This document shows, in pieces, positions 8,711 to 17,426 of a DNA stretch of 64,000 nucleotides (positions within the stretch are counted from its first letter, which is position 1; every line of letters starts with the position of its first letter). The position numbers and the translations under genes are program-made. Location of the stretch: positions 2,232,001 through 2,296,000 of the forward strand of contig NZ_OW824151.1 of assembly GCF_942548115.1 (NCBI RefSeq), read 5' to 3'. The notes below the pieces were generated by a model. It was not told the DNA's origin. It worked only from the letters and a program-made list of their open reading frames with translations, and searched no databases. Source of the DNA: Aeromicrobium sp. Leaf245. Lineage in GTDB: Bacteria; Actinomycetota; Actinomycetes; Propionibacteriales; Nocardioidaceae.

Positions 8711-8946
8711 GGGGAGCCTTACAGGTCAGAGGGAGTGCGAGAACGCCGGACATGGTCCGGTCGTCACTCCCGCTGGTAGTAGCTCACCCGAGGAGTCTAC
8801 GGCGTCGGCCCGGCCCTGCGGCATGGTGAGGACGTGACATGCATGACCCCGACCACGGGCCGAGCGAAGCGAGGCTGGCGCCCGGGCGCCAGCCCGGCGG
8901 CGGTGACGAACGAACCGCCGGTGCCGCGAGGAACGAGCGGTGCGCC
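8711..8946. other. Gene-free spacer between suf operon end and ABC-F start
   Basis: 236 bases without a credible gene. The half near sufT holds two hairpins (8874-8893 and 8898-8920). The other half should carry the ABC-F promoter on the minus strand, but no clear -10/-35 pair was identified. Confidence 0.6.
8874..8920 (-). terminator. Two tandem hairpins, likely suf operon terminator
   Basis: Positions 8874-8893 form a perfect 20-base palindrome (GCTGGCGCCCGGGCGCCAGC). Five bases further, 8898-8904 pairs with 8914-8920 (CGGCGGT/ACCGCCG). No U-tract follows, which is usual in high-G+C actinobacteria. They lie 27-73 bases past the sufT stop. Confidence 0.6.
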
Positions 8947-9321
8947 TCAGCCGACGTTGAAGCCGAGCGCGCGGAGCATCTCGCGGCCGTCGTCGGTGAT
9001 CTTGTCCGGACCCCACGGCGGCATCCAGACCCACTCGATGCGGAAGTCGTTGACGATCCCGTCGAGGGCGGCGCGCGTCTGGTCCTCGATCACGTCGGTC
9101 AGCGGGCAGGCGGCCGAGGTGAGCGTCATGGAGAGCACGGTGTTGCTGTGCTCGTCGACGTCGGCGCCGTAGACGAGGCCGAGGTCGACCACGTTGATGC
9201 CGAGCTCGGGGTCGACGACGTCCTTCATGGCCTCCAGCACGTCCTCGGCCGTGGTGGCACCGGCCGGCGCGGACACGTCGGGCAGGTCGGAGTGGTCAGG
9301 GGTGGTGACGGGGTCGCTCAT
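8947..9321 (-). CDS. sufT: SufT / MIP18-type iron-sulfur assembly factor
   Basis: 124 residues of the DUF59/MIP18 family, with the usual DPELGINVVDLGLVYG and LTSAACPLTD containing the conserved Cys. It helps [4Fe-4S] cluster maturation or transfer. The ATG at 9321 overlaps the sufU stop by four bases. An in-frame start 69 bases further upstream lies inside sufU and is less likely. It is the last gene of the suf operon. Confidence 0.93.
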   Translation of the reverse strand: MSDPVTTPDHSDLPDVSAPAGATTAEDVLEAMKDVVDPELGINVVDLGLVYGADVDEHSNTVLSMTLTSAACPLTDVIEDQTRAALDGIVNDFRIEWVWMPPWGPDKITDDGREMLRALGFNVG

Positions 9322-9779
9322 GCGTCCTCCTGCGTGATGAGAGCTTGGCTGGTGGCGTCCTTGAACGCCATCCACGAGAGCAGCGCGCACTTGACGCGTG
9401 CCGGGAACTGGGCGACACCGGCGAAGGCGATGCCGTCCTCGAGCACGTCCTCGTCGGGCTCGACGGCACCCTTGCCCTGCATGAGGGCCTGGAACGCGTC
9501 GAGCACGGCGAGGGCGTCGTCGACGGGCTTGCCGACCACGAGGTCGTTCATCACCGAGGCCGAGGCCTGGCTGATGGAGCAGCCGACGGCGTCGTAGGAC
9601 ACGTCGGTGACGGTGCTGCCGTCGAGGTGGACCCGCAGCGTGACCTCGTCACCGCAGGTGGGGTTGACGTGGTGCACCTGGGACTCGAACGGGTCACGAA
9701 GTCCTGCGCCGTGCTTCTGCTTGTAGTGGTCGAGGATGATCTCCTGGTACAGCGAGTCGACCTGTGTGGCGTCGCTCAT
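9318..9779 (-). CDS. sufU: SufU zinc-dependent sulfurtransferase
   Basis: 153 residues. The metal and sulfur-accepting residues are visible: Cys42 and Asp44 in NPTCGD, Cys67 in GCSIS, and Cys131 in RVKCALL. The insertion between the second and third cysteines marks SufU rather than IscU. It accepts persulfide sulfur from SufS and passes it to SufBCD. Three bases separate it from sufS. Confidence 0.95.
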   Translation of the reverse strand: MSDATQVDSLYQEIILDHYKQKHGAGLRDPFESQVHHVNPTCGDEVTLRVHLDGSTVTDVSYDAVGCSISQASASVMNDLVVGKPVDDALAVLDAFQALMQGKGAVEPDEDVLEDGIAFAGVAQFPARVKCALLSWMAFKDATSQALITQEDA

Positions 9780-9782
9780 GGG

Positions 9783-11075
9783 TCACCGCCCTCCGAAGTA
9801 GCGCTGGGTGTGCCGGACCGCGTCGACGAGCGCGTCGACCTCGGCCTCGGTCGTGTACAGGTAGAACGACGCGCGGGTCGTCGACTGGACACCGAACCTC
9901 TGGTGCGCCGGCTTGGCGCAGTGGTGCCCGGCGCGGACCGCCACGCCACGGGAGTCGAGCAGCTGGGCGACGTCGTGGGGGTGCACGTCGTCGAGGGTGA
10001 AGCTGATCGCTCCCCCACGCTGCACCGCCTCGGCGGGACCGACGACGGTGAGGCCGTCGACCTCCTGCAGCCGCTGCAGCGCGTACGCCGTGATCGCCTG
10101 CTCGTGCGCGGCCACGTTCTCCATGCCGAGGGACGACAGGTAGTCGACCGCGGCACCGAGGCCGACCGCCTGGGCGATCGGCGGCGTGCCGGCCTCGAAG
10201 CGGTGCGGCGGAGCGGCGAACGTCGAGCCGGCCATCGTGACCGTCTCGATCATCTCGCCGCCGCCGAGGAACGGGGGCAGCGAGGCGAGCAGGTCGTAGC
10301 GGCCCCACAGCACGCCGATGCCGGTGGGCCCGACCATCTTGTGGCCGGTGAAGACCACGAGGTCGGCCCCGAGCGCGGCGACGTCGACCGGCATCTGCGG
10401 CACCGCCTGCGAGGCGTCGACCACGACGAGGGCACCCACCTCGTGGGCGCGGGCGACGACGCGGTCGACGGGGTTGATGGTGCCGAGCATGTTCGAGACC
10501 CACGTGAGCGAGACGACCTTGGTGCGCTCGGTGACGAGCGACTCGAGGTCGTCGAGGTCGAGGCGACCCTCGTCGGTGACACCGAACCAGCGCAGCGTGG
10601 CGCCGGTGCGCTGGGTGAGCTGCTGCCACGGAACGATGTTGGAGTGGTGCTCCATCTCGGTGATGACGACCTCGTCGCCCTCCCCGACACCGTGCTCGTG
10701 GCCCGGACCGGCGTCGCCGAGCACGCGCGCCACCAGGTTGAGGGCCTCGGACGCGTTCTTGGTGAACACGACCTCCTCGCGGCGGGGCGCACCGATGAAG
10801 TCGGCCACCTTCGTGCGGCCGAGCTCGAACGCCTCGCTCGCCTCGGCACCCAGCTGGTGCATGGCGCGGGCGACGTTGGCGTTGTGCTGCAGGTAGTGCT
10901 GCTCGATGGCGTCGACGACCTGGCGCGGCTTCTGCGACGTGTTGGCGCTGTCGAGGTACACCAGCGGAAGACCGCCGGCGAGGGTGCGCTCGAGGATCGG
11001 GAAGTCCTTGCGGACCGCCTCGACGTCGTAGCCCGCACCGTTCGCCACCGAGGACACGGCAGTGCTCACCGTCAT
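9783..11075 (-). CDS. sufS: SufS cysteine desulfurase
   Basis: 430 residues, PLP-dependent class V fold. The Schiff-base lysine is in VVFTGHKMVGPTG and the catalytic Cys in VRAGHHCAKP, typical of group II desulfurases. HHSN in ITEMEHHSNIVPW is the PLP-stacking histidine region. It removes sulfur from cysteine for cluster building, with SufU as acceptor. ATG at 11075 lies two bases from the sufC stop; a GTG two codons in (MTV) is an alternative. Confidence 0.96.
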   Translation of the reverse strand: MTVSTAVSSVANGAGYDVEAVRKDFPILERTLAGGLPLVYLDSANTSQKPRQVVDAIEQHYLQHNANVARAMHQLGAEASEAFELGRTKVADFIGAPRREEVVFTKNASEALNLVARVLGDAGPGHEHGVGEGDEVVITEMEHHSNIVPWQQLTQRTGATLRWFGVTDEGRLDLDDLESLVTERTKVVSLTWVSNMLGTINPVDRVVARAHEVGALVVVDASQAVPQMPVDVAALGADLVVFTGHKMVGPTGIGVLWGRYDLLASLPPFLGGGEMIETVTMAGSTFAAPPHRFEAGTPPIAQAVGLGAAVDYLSSLGMENVAAHEQAITAYALQRLQEVDGLTVVGPAEAVQRGGAISFTLDDVHPHDVAQLLDSRGVAVRAGHHCAKPAHQRFGVQSTTRASFYLYTTEAEVDALVDAVRHTQRYFGGR

Positions 11076-11077
11076 GC

Positions 11078-11839
11078 TCAGACCGCCGCGGCCTTCACGT
11101 ACTTGTCGTAGCCCTCGGCCTCGAGCTGGTCGGCCAGCTCGCGGCCGCCGGACTCGGCCAGGCGGCCGGCGACGAAGACGTGCACGTGGTCGGGCTTGAT
11201 GTACTGCAGGATGCGCGTGTAGTGCGTGATGAGCAGCAGCCCGCGGTCGCCCTGGCCGGTGTACCGGTTGACGCCGTCGGAGACGACCCGCAGGGCGTCG
11301 ATGTCGAGTCCGGAGTCGGTCTCGTCGAGCACGGCGAACTTCGGGTTGAGCAGCTCCAGCTGGGCGATCTCGTGCCGCTTCTTCTCACCACCGGAGAAGC
11401 CCTCGTTGACGCTGCGCTGCGCGAACGTCGGGTCGAGCGTGACGCGCTCCAGGGCGGCGTTGACGTCCTTGACCCACGTGCGCAGCTTGGGAGCCTCGCC
11501 GTCGATGGCGGTCTTGGCGGTACGCAGGAAGTTCGCGACCGACACGCCCGGGACCTCCACGGGGTACTGCATGGCCAGGAAGAGCCCGGCCCGCGCACGC
11601 TCGTCGACGCTGAGCTCGAGGATGTTCTCGCCGTCGAGCAGCACCTCGCCCTCGGTGACGGTGTACTTGGGGTGACCGGCGATCGAGTAGGCCAGCGTGG
11701 ACTTGCCCGAGCCGTTCGGGCCCATGATGGCGTGGACCTCGCCGCTGTTGATCGTGAGGTCGACGCCGCGGAGGATCTCCTTGTCGCCCTCCTCGGTCTT
11801 GACGGTGACGTGCAGGTTCTTGATCTCGAGGGTGCTCAT
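11078..11839 (-). CDS. sufC: SufC Fe-S assembly ATPase
   Basis: 253 residues. Walker A is GPNGSGKST, the signature is FSGGEKKRHEI, and Walker B is FAVLDETDSGLD, the SufC variant with the DETDSGLD sequence. It forms the SufBC2D scaffold complex and powers cluster assembly. ATG at 11839 is preceded by AGGAG with a nine-base spacer; an upstream extension would run back through the Rieske gene. Confidence 0.97.
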   Translation of the reverse strand: MSTLEIKNLHVTVKTEEGDKEILRGVDLTINSGEVHAIMGPNGSGKSTLAYSIAGHPKYTVTEGEVLLDGENILELSVDERARAGLFLAMQYPVEVPGVSVANFLRTAKTAIDGEAPKLRTWVKDVNAALERVTLDPTFAQRSVNEGFSGGEKKRHEIAQLELLNPKFAVLDETDSGLDIDALRVVSDGVNRYTGQGDRGLLLITHYTRILQYIKPDHVHVFVAGRLAESGGRELADQLEAEGYDKYVKAAAV

Positions 11840-11844
11840 GTGGT

Positions 11845-12198
11845 TCAGCTCCTGGTGGGGGCGGAGACGTCGACGAGGACGCGTCCGTCGGTGATGGTCG
11901 TGTGGTAGGTGGGCACGGCCTCGGTGGCCGGCAGGTTCAGGGGCGAGCCGGTGCGCACGTCGAACCGCGACCCGTGCAGCCAGCACTCAATCTCACAGCC
12001 CTCCACCTCCCCCTCGGAGAGAGGGATGGCGGCGTGCGAGCACTCGTCGCGGATGGCGTAGACGTCGTCGCCGTCGCGCACGAGGGCGATGTCGACGCCG
12101 TCGACGGTCACCGGGGTCGCCGTCCCCTCGACGAGGACGTCGAGGGGTGCGGCGAACCGCGGTCCGCCGACCTGCTGGTCGGTCTGCTGCTCGCTCAT
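11845..12198 (-). CDS. Rieske-type ferredoxin of the suf operon
   Basis: 117 residues. It has a Rieske [2Fe-2S] site: Cys-X-His in DECSHAAIPLSEG and Cys-X2-His in ECWLHGSRFDVRTG. Its place between sufD and sufC, four bases after sufD, is a recurring arrangement in actinobacteria and suggests an electron-transfer role in cluster assembly rather than in ring hydroxylation. Homologues are often labelled dioxygenase ferredoxin subunits. The start MSEQQ at 12198 follows directly on the sufD stop. Confidence 0.9.
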   Translation of the reverse strand: MSEQQTDQQVGGPRFAAPLDVLVEGTATPVTVDGVDIALVRDGDDVYAIRDECSHAAIPLSEGEVEGCEIECWLHGSRFDVRTGSPLNLPATEAVPTYHTTITDGRVLVDVSAPTRS

Positions 12199-12202
12199 CG
12201 GC

Positions 12203-13423
12203 TCAGGCACCTGCCTCGGTCGGGGCCTCCGGGCGGCGGTCCAGCTTCGACAGGTCCGCACCGGACAGCTCGTCCTCGATGGCCGCGACGAGCCGCTCCT
12301 GCAGCTCGGGCACACCGATCCGACGGATGATGTCGTTGAAGAACCCGTGGACGACGAGACGACGGGCCTCGGACTCCTCGATCCCCCGGCTCTGCAGGTA
12401 GAACAGGTGGTTGTCGTCGAAGCGACCCGTGGTGCTGGCGTGACCGGCACCGGCGATGTCACCGGTCTCGATCTCCAGGTTCGGCACGGAGTCGGCCTTG
12501 GCGCCGTCGGTCAGGACGAGGTTGTCGTTCTGCTCGAAGGTGTCGATGCCCTCGGCGACCTTGCGGATCAGCACGTTGCCGACCCACACCGTGTGGGCGT
12601 CCTGGCCCTGCAGCGCGCCCTTGTACTCGACGTTGCTGCGCGTGCGGGGCGCCGTGTGGTCGATGAACTGGCGGTGCTCGATGTGCTGACCGGCGTCGGC
12701 GAAGTACACGCCGAGCAGCTCGGCGCTGCCGCCAGGACCGGCGTAGTCGACGTTGACGTTGGTGCGCACGAGGTCTCCGCCGAGGGAGATCTCGAAGGCG
12801 CGCACCGAGGCGTCGCGCCCGACCCGCACGTTGTACTGGCCGGCGTGGACGGCGTCGTCGGCCCAGTCGTTGACCGTGACGAGGTCGAGCGACCCGCCGT
12901 CGGCGACCACGACCTGCGTGAACGCGTCGTACGTGGCGCTGCCGGCGTGGTCCATGACGACCGTGGCCCTGGCGTGCGCGCCGACCCGGACCACGACGTG
13001 GCCCCACACCGTGGACTCGACCGAGTCACCGGTGAGCCGCAGACGCACCGGCTCGCTGAGCTCGGTGTCGGCGGGGACGTCGAGCAGCACCGCTCCCCCG
13101 GCGTTGGCCACGGCCAGCGCACCCAGACGGTCGAACGGGGCGTTCACGGCGAGCGCCTGCGCCTCCTGCGTGCTGATGCGGGTGAGCGTGACGCCCTCGG
13201 GCAGCTGCTCGTCCCACGTGAGCGACGCGTCGGACGGCGAGCCCTCGAGCAGACCGCGCAGCCGCTTGAGCGGCGTGAAGCGCCAGATCTCCTCGAGACC
13301 CGTCGGCACCGGGTGCGTGGCGACGTCGTAGGACGGGACAGGGTGCAGGTGAGACTGGACGTGGTCGAGCTCCAGCGCCTGCTCGATGTTCTCGACCGTG
13401 CGGTCGGTGTCGGTGAGGGTCAT
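12203..13423 (-). CDS. sufD: SufD scaffold subunit
   Basis: 406 residues with the beta-helix core shared with SufB and C-terminal family motifs ([16 protein letters not shown] and [14 protein letters not shown]). It pairs with SufB and SufC in the Fe-S scaffold complex. ATG at 13423 overlaps the sufB stop by four bases. Confidence 0.95.
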   Translation of the reverse strand: MTLTDTDRTVENIEQALELDHVQSHLHPVPSYDVATHPVPTGLEEIWRFTPLKRLRGLLEGSPSDASLTWDEQLPEGVTLTRISTQEAQALAVNAPFDRLGALAVANAGGAVLLDVPADTELSEPVRLRLTGDSVESTVWGHVVVRVGAHARATVVMDHAGSATYDAFTQVVVADGGSLDLVTVNDWADDAVHAGQYNVRVGRDASVRAFEISLGGDLVRTNVNVDYAGPGGSAELLGVYFADAGQHIEHRQFIDHTAPRTRSNVEYKGALQGQDAHTVWVGNVLIRKVAEGIDTFEQNDNLVLTDGAKADSVPNLEIETGDIAGAGHASTTGRFDDNHLFYLQSRGIEESEARRLVVHGFFNDIIRRIGVPELQERLVAAIEDELSGADLSKLDRRPEAPTEAGA

Positions 13424-14844
13424 CCGACGGCTCCCTCCATCTGCAGCTCGATGAGACGGTTCAGCTCGAGCGCGTACTCCATGGGGAGCTCGCGCGCGAT
13501 GGGCTCGACGAAGCCGCGGACGATCATCGCCATGGCCTCGTCCTCCTCCATGCCACGCTGCATGAAGTAGAAGAGCTGGTCGTCGCTGACCTTCGAGACG
13601 GTGGCCTCGTGCCCGAGCGTCACGTCGTCCTCACGGACGTCGACGTACGGGTAGGTGTCGGAACGGCTGATCTGGTCGACCAGCAGCGCGTCGCACTTGA
13701 CGGTGCTGGCCGAGCCGTGCGCGCCCTCCATGACCTGCAGCAGGCCGCGGTAGGAGGTGCGACCGCCACCGCGTGCCACCGACTTGCTCAGGATCGAGCT
13801 CGACGTGTGCGGCGCGGCGTGCACCATCTTGGCGCCGGCGTCCTGGTGCTGACCCTCGCCGGCGAAGGCGATGGACAGCGTCTCGCCGCGGGCGTGCTCG
13901 CCCATCAGGTAGACGGCCGGGTACTTCATGGTGACCTTGGAGCCGATGTTGCCGTCGACCCACTCCATCGTGGCGCCGGCCTCGCAGACCGCGCGCTTGG
14001 TGACCAGGTTGTACACGTTGTTCGACCAGTTCTGGATCGTCGTGTAGCGGACGCGGGCGCCCTTCTTGACGACGATCTCCACGACGGCCGAGTGCAGCGA
14101 GTCGCTGGAGTAGATCGGCGCGGTGCAGCCCTCGACGTAGTGGACGTAGGAGTCCTCGTCGGCGATGATCAGCGTCCGCTCGAACTGGCCCATGTTCTCG
14201 GTGTTGATCCGGAAGTAGGCCTGCAGCGGGATGTCGACGTGGACGCCCTTGGGCACGTAGATGAACGAGCCGCCGGACCACACGGCCGTGTTGAGCGCCG
14301 AGAACTTGTTGTCACCCACGGGGATGACGGTGCCGAAGTACTCCTCGAAGAGCTCGGGGTGCTCCTTCAGCGCGGTGTCGGTGTCGAGGAAGAGGACGCC
14401 CTTCTCCTCGAGGTCCTCGCGGATCGAGTGGTAGACGACCTCGGACTCGTACTGCGCGGCGACGCCGGAGACGAGACGCTGCTTCTCGGCCTCGGGGATG
14501 CCGAGCCGGTCGTACGTGTTCTTGATGTCCTCGGGCAGGTCGTCCCAGGTGGCGGCCTGCTTCTCCGTGGACCGCACGAAGTACTTGATGTTGTCGAAGT
14601 CGATGCCGTCGAGCTCGGCGCCCCAGACGGGCATGGGCTTGCGGCCGAACAGGCGCAGGCCCTTGAGTCGCTGCGCGAGCATCCACTCGGGCTCGTCCTT
14701 GAGGCCGGAGATGTTGCGCACGACCTCCTCGGACAGACCGCGCTGGACGTTCGCGCCCTTGTCGTCGGCGTCGGACCAGCCGAACTCGTAGCGTCCGACG
14801 TCCTTGAGCCCGGGGTTGAGCTCTTCGATCGAGTTGGTCGTCAT
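13420..14844 (-). CDS. sufB: SufB Fe-S scaffold subunit
   Basis: 474 residues starting [10 protein letters not shown]. Family motifs include WAEL-like [40 protein letters not shown]-like [14 protein letters not shown], and [10 protein letters not shown] near the C-terminus. It is the core scaffold on which Suf clusters form. No intein interrupts it, unlike some mycobacterial SufB. ATG at 14844 overlaps the sufR stop by four bases, so the operon is continuous from the regulator. Confidence 0.97.
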   Translation of the reverse strand: MTTNSIEELNPGLKDVGRYEFGWSDADDKGANVQRGLSEEVVRNISGLKDEPEWMLAQRLKGLRLFGRKPMPVWGAELDGIDFDNIKYFVRSTEKQAATWDDLPEDIKNTYDRLGIPEAEKQRLVSGVAAQYESEVVYHSIREDLEEKGVLFLDTDTALKEHPELFEEYFGTVIPVGDNKFSALNTAVWSGGSFIYVPKGVHVDIPLQAYFRINTENMGQFERTLIIADEDSYVHYVEGCTAPIYSSDSLHSAVVEIVVKKGARVRYTTIQNWSNNVYNLVTKRAVCEAGATMEWVDGNIGSKVTMKYPAVYLMGEHARGETLSIAFAGEGQHQDAGAKMVHAAPHTSSSILSKSVARGGGRTSYRGLLQVMEGAHGSASTVKCDALLVDQISRSDTYPYVDVREDDVTLGHEATVSKVSDDQLFYFMQRGMEEDEAMAMIVRGFVEPIARELPMEYALELNRLIELQMEGAVG

Positions 14845-15548
14845 GACGACACCCTCTCTGTGGTGGGACCAGTGGCTTGGGAAGGGGGATGGGGCAGGTG
14901 GGTCGTGCACACACCGTCGCCGTGGGCGATGGTGGCGAGCCGCTGCACGTGCGAGCCGAGCAGCTCGGCGAACATCGCCGTCTCGGCCTCGCACAGCTGG
15001 GGGAACTCCGCGGCCACGTGCGCGACCGGGCAGTGGTGCTGGCAGATCTGGGCGCCGGCCGGCGTGGTGCCGGCCGACGCGGCGAAGCCGTCGGCGCTGA
15101 GCGCCTCGGCCAGCACGCGGGGGCGCTCGTCGACCGGCGCGGCGTCGACGAGGGGGCGGTACTTCTCGGTGAGACCACGTAGACGTCGTGCGGCGAACTC
15201 GACGACCGCGCCGTCACCGGCGGTCTCGGCGAGGAAGCCGAGGGCGTCGACCGCGAGGTCGTCGTAGGCGTGCGCGAACGTGTCGCGGCCGGCATCGGTG
15301 ATCATGAAGACCTTGGCCGGACGACCTCGCCCACGGCCCGTGGTGGCACGGGGCTGGCGCTGGGCGACGACCCCGTCGGCCAGGAGGAGGTCGAGGTGGC
15401 GACGTACGGCTGCGGGCGTGAGCCCGAGGCGCCGTGCGAGGTCCGCAGCGGTCGACGGACCGTGCTCCAGGATCGACGTCGCCACGCGTTCGCGCGTGGG
15501 GGCGTCATCGACGACTGCCGACATCTCCTCCGCACGCATGTATTTCAC
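14841..15548 (-). CDS. sufR: SufR-type Fe-S-sensing transcriptional repressor
   Basis: 235 residues from a GTG start. A winged helix-turn-helix (about 20-65; [20 protein letters not shown]) is followed by a dimer region and a cysteine cluster: Cys169-X3-Cys173-X12-Cys186, plus Cys214. These probably bind an Fe-S cluster that reports cellular cluster status, as in SufR/Rv1460. Other possible starts are ATG 15539 and ATG 15524. GTG 15548 is chosen because a CACACT hexamer lies six bases upstream, matching the leaderless spacing seen elsewhere in the window. First gene of the suf operon; autorepression is likely. Confidence 0.88.
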   Translation of the reverse strand: MKYMRAEEMSAVVDDAPTRERVATSILEHGPSTAADLARRLGLTPAAVRRHLDLLLADGVVAQRQPRATTGRGRGRPAKVFMITDAGRDTFAHAYDDLAVDALGFLAETAGDGAVVEFAARRLRGLTEKYRPLVDAAPVDERPRVLAEALSADGFAASAGTTPAGAQICQHHCPVAHVAAEFPQLCEAETAMFAELLGSHVQRLATIAHGDGVCTTHLPHPPSQATGPTTERVSS

Positions 15549-15560
15549 AACACCAGTGTG
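15545..15560. promoter_or_regulatory. Candidate SufR operator
   Basis: On the minus strand 15559-15545 reads ACACT-GGTGT-TGTGA. Within it CACA-N7-TGTG (15546-15560) and ACAC-CA-GTGT (15550-15559) are exact inverted repeats. It overlaps the probable -10 and start of sufR. The ACACT-N5-TGTGA arrangement agrees with the SufR site I recall being reported upstream of the mycobacterial suf operon; that match is from memory. Confidence 0.6.
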
Positions 15561-15627
15561 CCGTTAATGATTCCCCTACTTCTAGCAAGGTCTACCTCAC
15601 TTCCGCGCATCCGTGACGTTCCAGCCC

Positions 15628-15633
15628 TAGGCT
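15628..15633 (+). promoter_or_regulatory. -10 hexamer, leaderless start of LigD-type polymerase gene
   Basis: TAGGCT lies seven bases before the ATG at 15641. Confidence 0.55.
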
Positions 15634-15640
15634 GGCCGGC

Positions 15641-16729
15641 ATGGCAGCGAAGGCCACGGCCGTGATGGTCGACGCGGACGGACGAGAGGTACGCGTCTCG
15701 AGCGCGGAGCGCGTGATCTTCCCCGCCTCCGACCACGGCCCGGAGATCACCAAGCGCGAGGTCGTCGAGTACTACGTCGCGGTCGCCGACGGCATCGTGC
15801 GAGCACTGCGGGACCGTCCGACGGCGCTCGAGCGCTGGCCCAAGGGCGTGCTGCCCGGCATGACGCTCACCGCGCGCGACGCCACCCACGGTCGTGGGCC
15901 GCAGGGTGATGCGTTCTACCAGAAGCGCCTCATGCGCGGCATGCCCGAGTGGGCCCGCTCGGTCCGGGTGCACTTCCCGTCCGGCCGGGTCGCCGACGAG
16001 CTGTGCCCGGACCACGTCGCGGTGGTCGCCTGGGCCGCACAGATGGGCACGGTCACGTTCCACCCCTGGCCCGTGCGTCGTGCCGACGTCGACCGGCCCG
16101 ACGAGCTGCGCATCGACCTCGACCCGCACGGCGCCACCGGTTTCGCCGACGCCGTCCGCGAGGCCGAGCAGGTGCGGGCCCTGCTGGAGGAGCTGGGCCT
16201 GCGCGGGTTCCCCAAGACCAGCGGGAAGAACGGCGTGCACGTGTACCTGCGCATCGAGCCGCGCTGGACCTTCACCGACGTGCGCCACGCCGCGATCGCG
16301 CTGGGCCGCGAGCTCGAGCGCCGCAGCGATCGGCTCACCACCGCCTGGTGGAAGGAGGAGCGCGGCGACCGCATCTTCGTCGACGTCAACCAGAACGCCC
16401 GCGACCGCACGATCGCCTCGGCGTACAGCCTGCGCCCGAAGCAGGGCGCACCCGTCTCCTTCCCGCTCTCGTGGGACGGACTCGCCGCGGTGGACGACCC
16501 GATGGCCTTCACGCTCCGGACCGTCCCCGACCTGCTGGCGTCCCAGGGCGGCGACGCCTGGGCCGACATCGACACCCAGCCACACTCCCTCGAGCCCCTG
16601 CTCGACCTCTGGCGCGCCGACCTCGAGCGCGGGCTCGGCGACATGCCCTACCCGCCGGAGTACCCCAAGATGCCGGGCGAGCCCAAGCGCGTGCAGCCGA
16701 GCAAGGACAGGCGGAACAAGCAGGGCTGA
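15641..16729 (+). CDS. LigD-type polymerase (primase-fold) stand-alone protein
   Basis: 362 residues matching the polymerase domain of LigD (archaeo-eukaryotic primase fold). The catalytic acidic pair is in LRIDLDPHG; the nucleotide-binding region is KTSGKNGVHVYLRI, and the third acidic residue is in RIFVDVNQNARDRT. Such domains fill gaps and add nucleotides during non-homologous end joining with Ku. Neither the ligase nor the nuclease domain is fused, but a separate ATP-dependent ligase lies 2 kb away at 18890-19978. No Ku gene is in the window. The C-terminal 20 residues are basic. Confidence 0.9.
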   Translation: MAAKATAVMVDADGREVRVSSAERVIFPASDHGPEITKREVVEYYVAVADGIVRALRDRPTALERWPKGVLPGMTLTARDATHGRGPQGDAFYQKRLMRGMPEWARSVRVHFPSGRVADELCPDHVAVVAWAAQMGTVTFHPWPVRRADVDRPDELRIDLDPHGATGFADAVREAEQVRALLEELGLRGFPKTSGKNGVHVYLRIEPRWTFTDVRHAAIALGRELERRSDRLTTAWWKEERGDRIFVDVNQNARDRTIASAYSLRPKQGAPVSFPLSWDGLAAVDDPMAFTLRTVPDLLASQGGDAWADIDTQPHSLEPLLDLWRADLERGLGDMPYPPEYPKMPGEPKRVQPSKDRRNKQG

Positions 16730-16832
16730 CGACTCCCCTGCAGCCACCGCTGCGCTGCTCCGGCCGGTGCTGGAGGCGGTCTGGGTGGGGCCTCGACGGG
16801 GCGGACGCGCCGTGGGTGAGCCACGCCGCCGG

Positions 16833-17170
16833 CATCGGTGGATCGTCAACCTCAGGAGCCGGCCTGCGGTTGAGATTCCACCGATGGGTCGAGCCGGCCG
16901 GGGCATCGGTTGATCCTCAACCTCAGGAGCCGGCCTGCGGTTGAGATTCCACCGATGCGTCGAGCCCGGCGGGGCATCGGTTGATCCTCAACGTCAGAAG
17001 CCGGCCTGCGGTTGAGATTCCACCGATGCGTCGAGCCCGGCGGGGCATCGGTTGATCCTCAACGCCAGAAGCCGGCCTGCGGTTGAGATTCCACCGATGG
17101 GTCGAGCCGGCCGGGGCATCGGTGGATCCTCAACGTCAGGAGCGGGTCTGCGGTTGAGATTCCACCGATG
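16833..17170. repeat. Tandem array of five 71-bp imperfect-palindrome repeats
   Basis: Units start at 16833, 16904, 16975, 17046 and 17117, exactly 71 bases apart. Each has an 18-base left arm (CATCGGTKGATCSTCAAC), an 18-base loop region (around AGGAGCCGGCCT), an 18-base right arm (GTTGAGATTCCACCGATG) and a 17-base linker. The arms pair over 10 + 6 bases with a two-base internal mismatch. The right arm is identical in all five units; variation sits in the left arm, loop and linker. The last unit ends after its right arm. Confidence 0.95.
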
Positions 17171-17177
17171 GGGTCGG

Positions 17178-17227
17178 GCGGTGCGTTCTCCACCGATTGC
17201 AGCGCCACACGGTGGAGAACGCACCGC
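17178..17227. repeat. Perfect 18-bp inverted repeat
   Basis: 17178-17195 is the exact reverse complement of 17210-17227, with a 14-base loop. Core arm sequence GGTGCGTTCTCCACCG. It shares the CCACCG/CGGTGG end motif with the adjoining 71-bp array and could act as a terminator for either convergent gene. Confidence 0.85.
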
Positions 17228-17240
17228 GCCGTGGCCCATC

Positions 17241-17257
17241 CGGTGGAGGATCCACCG
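17241..17257. repeat. Short hairpin with the same CGGTGGA core
   Basis: CGGTGGA (17241-17247), loop GGA, TCCACCG (17251-17257). It carries the same end motif as the array and the 18-bp inverted repeat. Confidence 0.7.
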
Positions 17258-17426
17258 CCCGGACCGGAGTCGGCGTGCTCGGCCGCCGGCGATGCCCGCT
17301 GCTCCGTCGAGGCCCTCTCGGAGACCACGCCCGGACCCAGCCGAGGCAGCGCAGCAGCGAGCCCACGTGGCATCAAGGGATCACGGAAGCGAGAGCAGCA
17401 CGAAGCCCACCCACGATCCCGCCGCC

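Larger units (their letters stand above)
16730..17426. other. Gene-free spacer rich in hairpin repeats
   Basis: About 700 bases between two convergent genes without a credible coding region. It holds the five-unit 71-bp array (16833-17170), a perfect 18-bp inverted repeat (17178-17227) and a smaller hairpin (17241-17257). Positions 17258-17426 show nothing recognisable. Open frames here are repeat-derived, and since 71 is not a multiple of three they shift frame at every unit. Confidence 0.85.

Noticed and set aside
12089-15267. Plus-strand open frames of about 500 codons across sufD and sufB
   Set aside because: Antisense shadows of well-supported suf genes, made of His/Asp/Val/Gly-rich nonsense without domains.
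16833-17170. CRISPR array
   Set aside because: The unit is mostly repeat with a 17-base, nearly constant linker. There are no unique spacers and no cas genes in the window.
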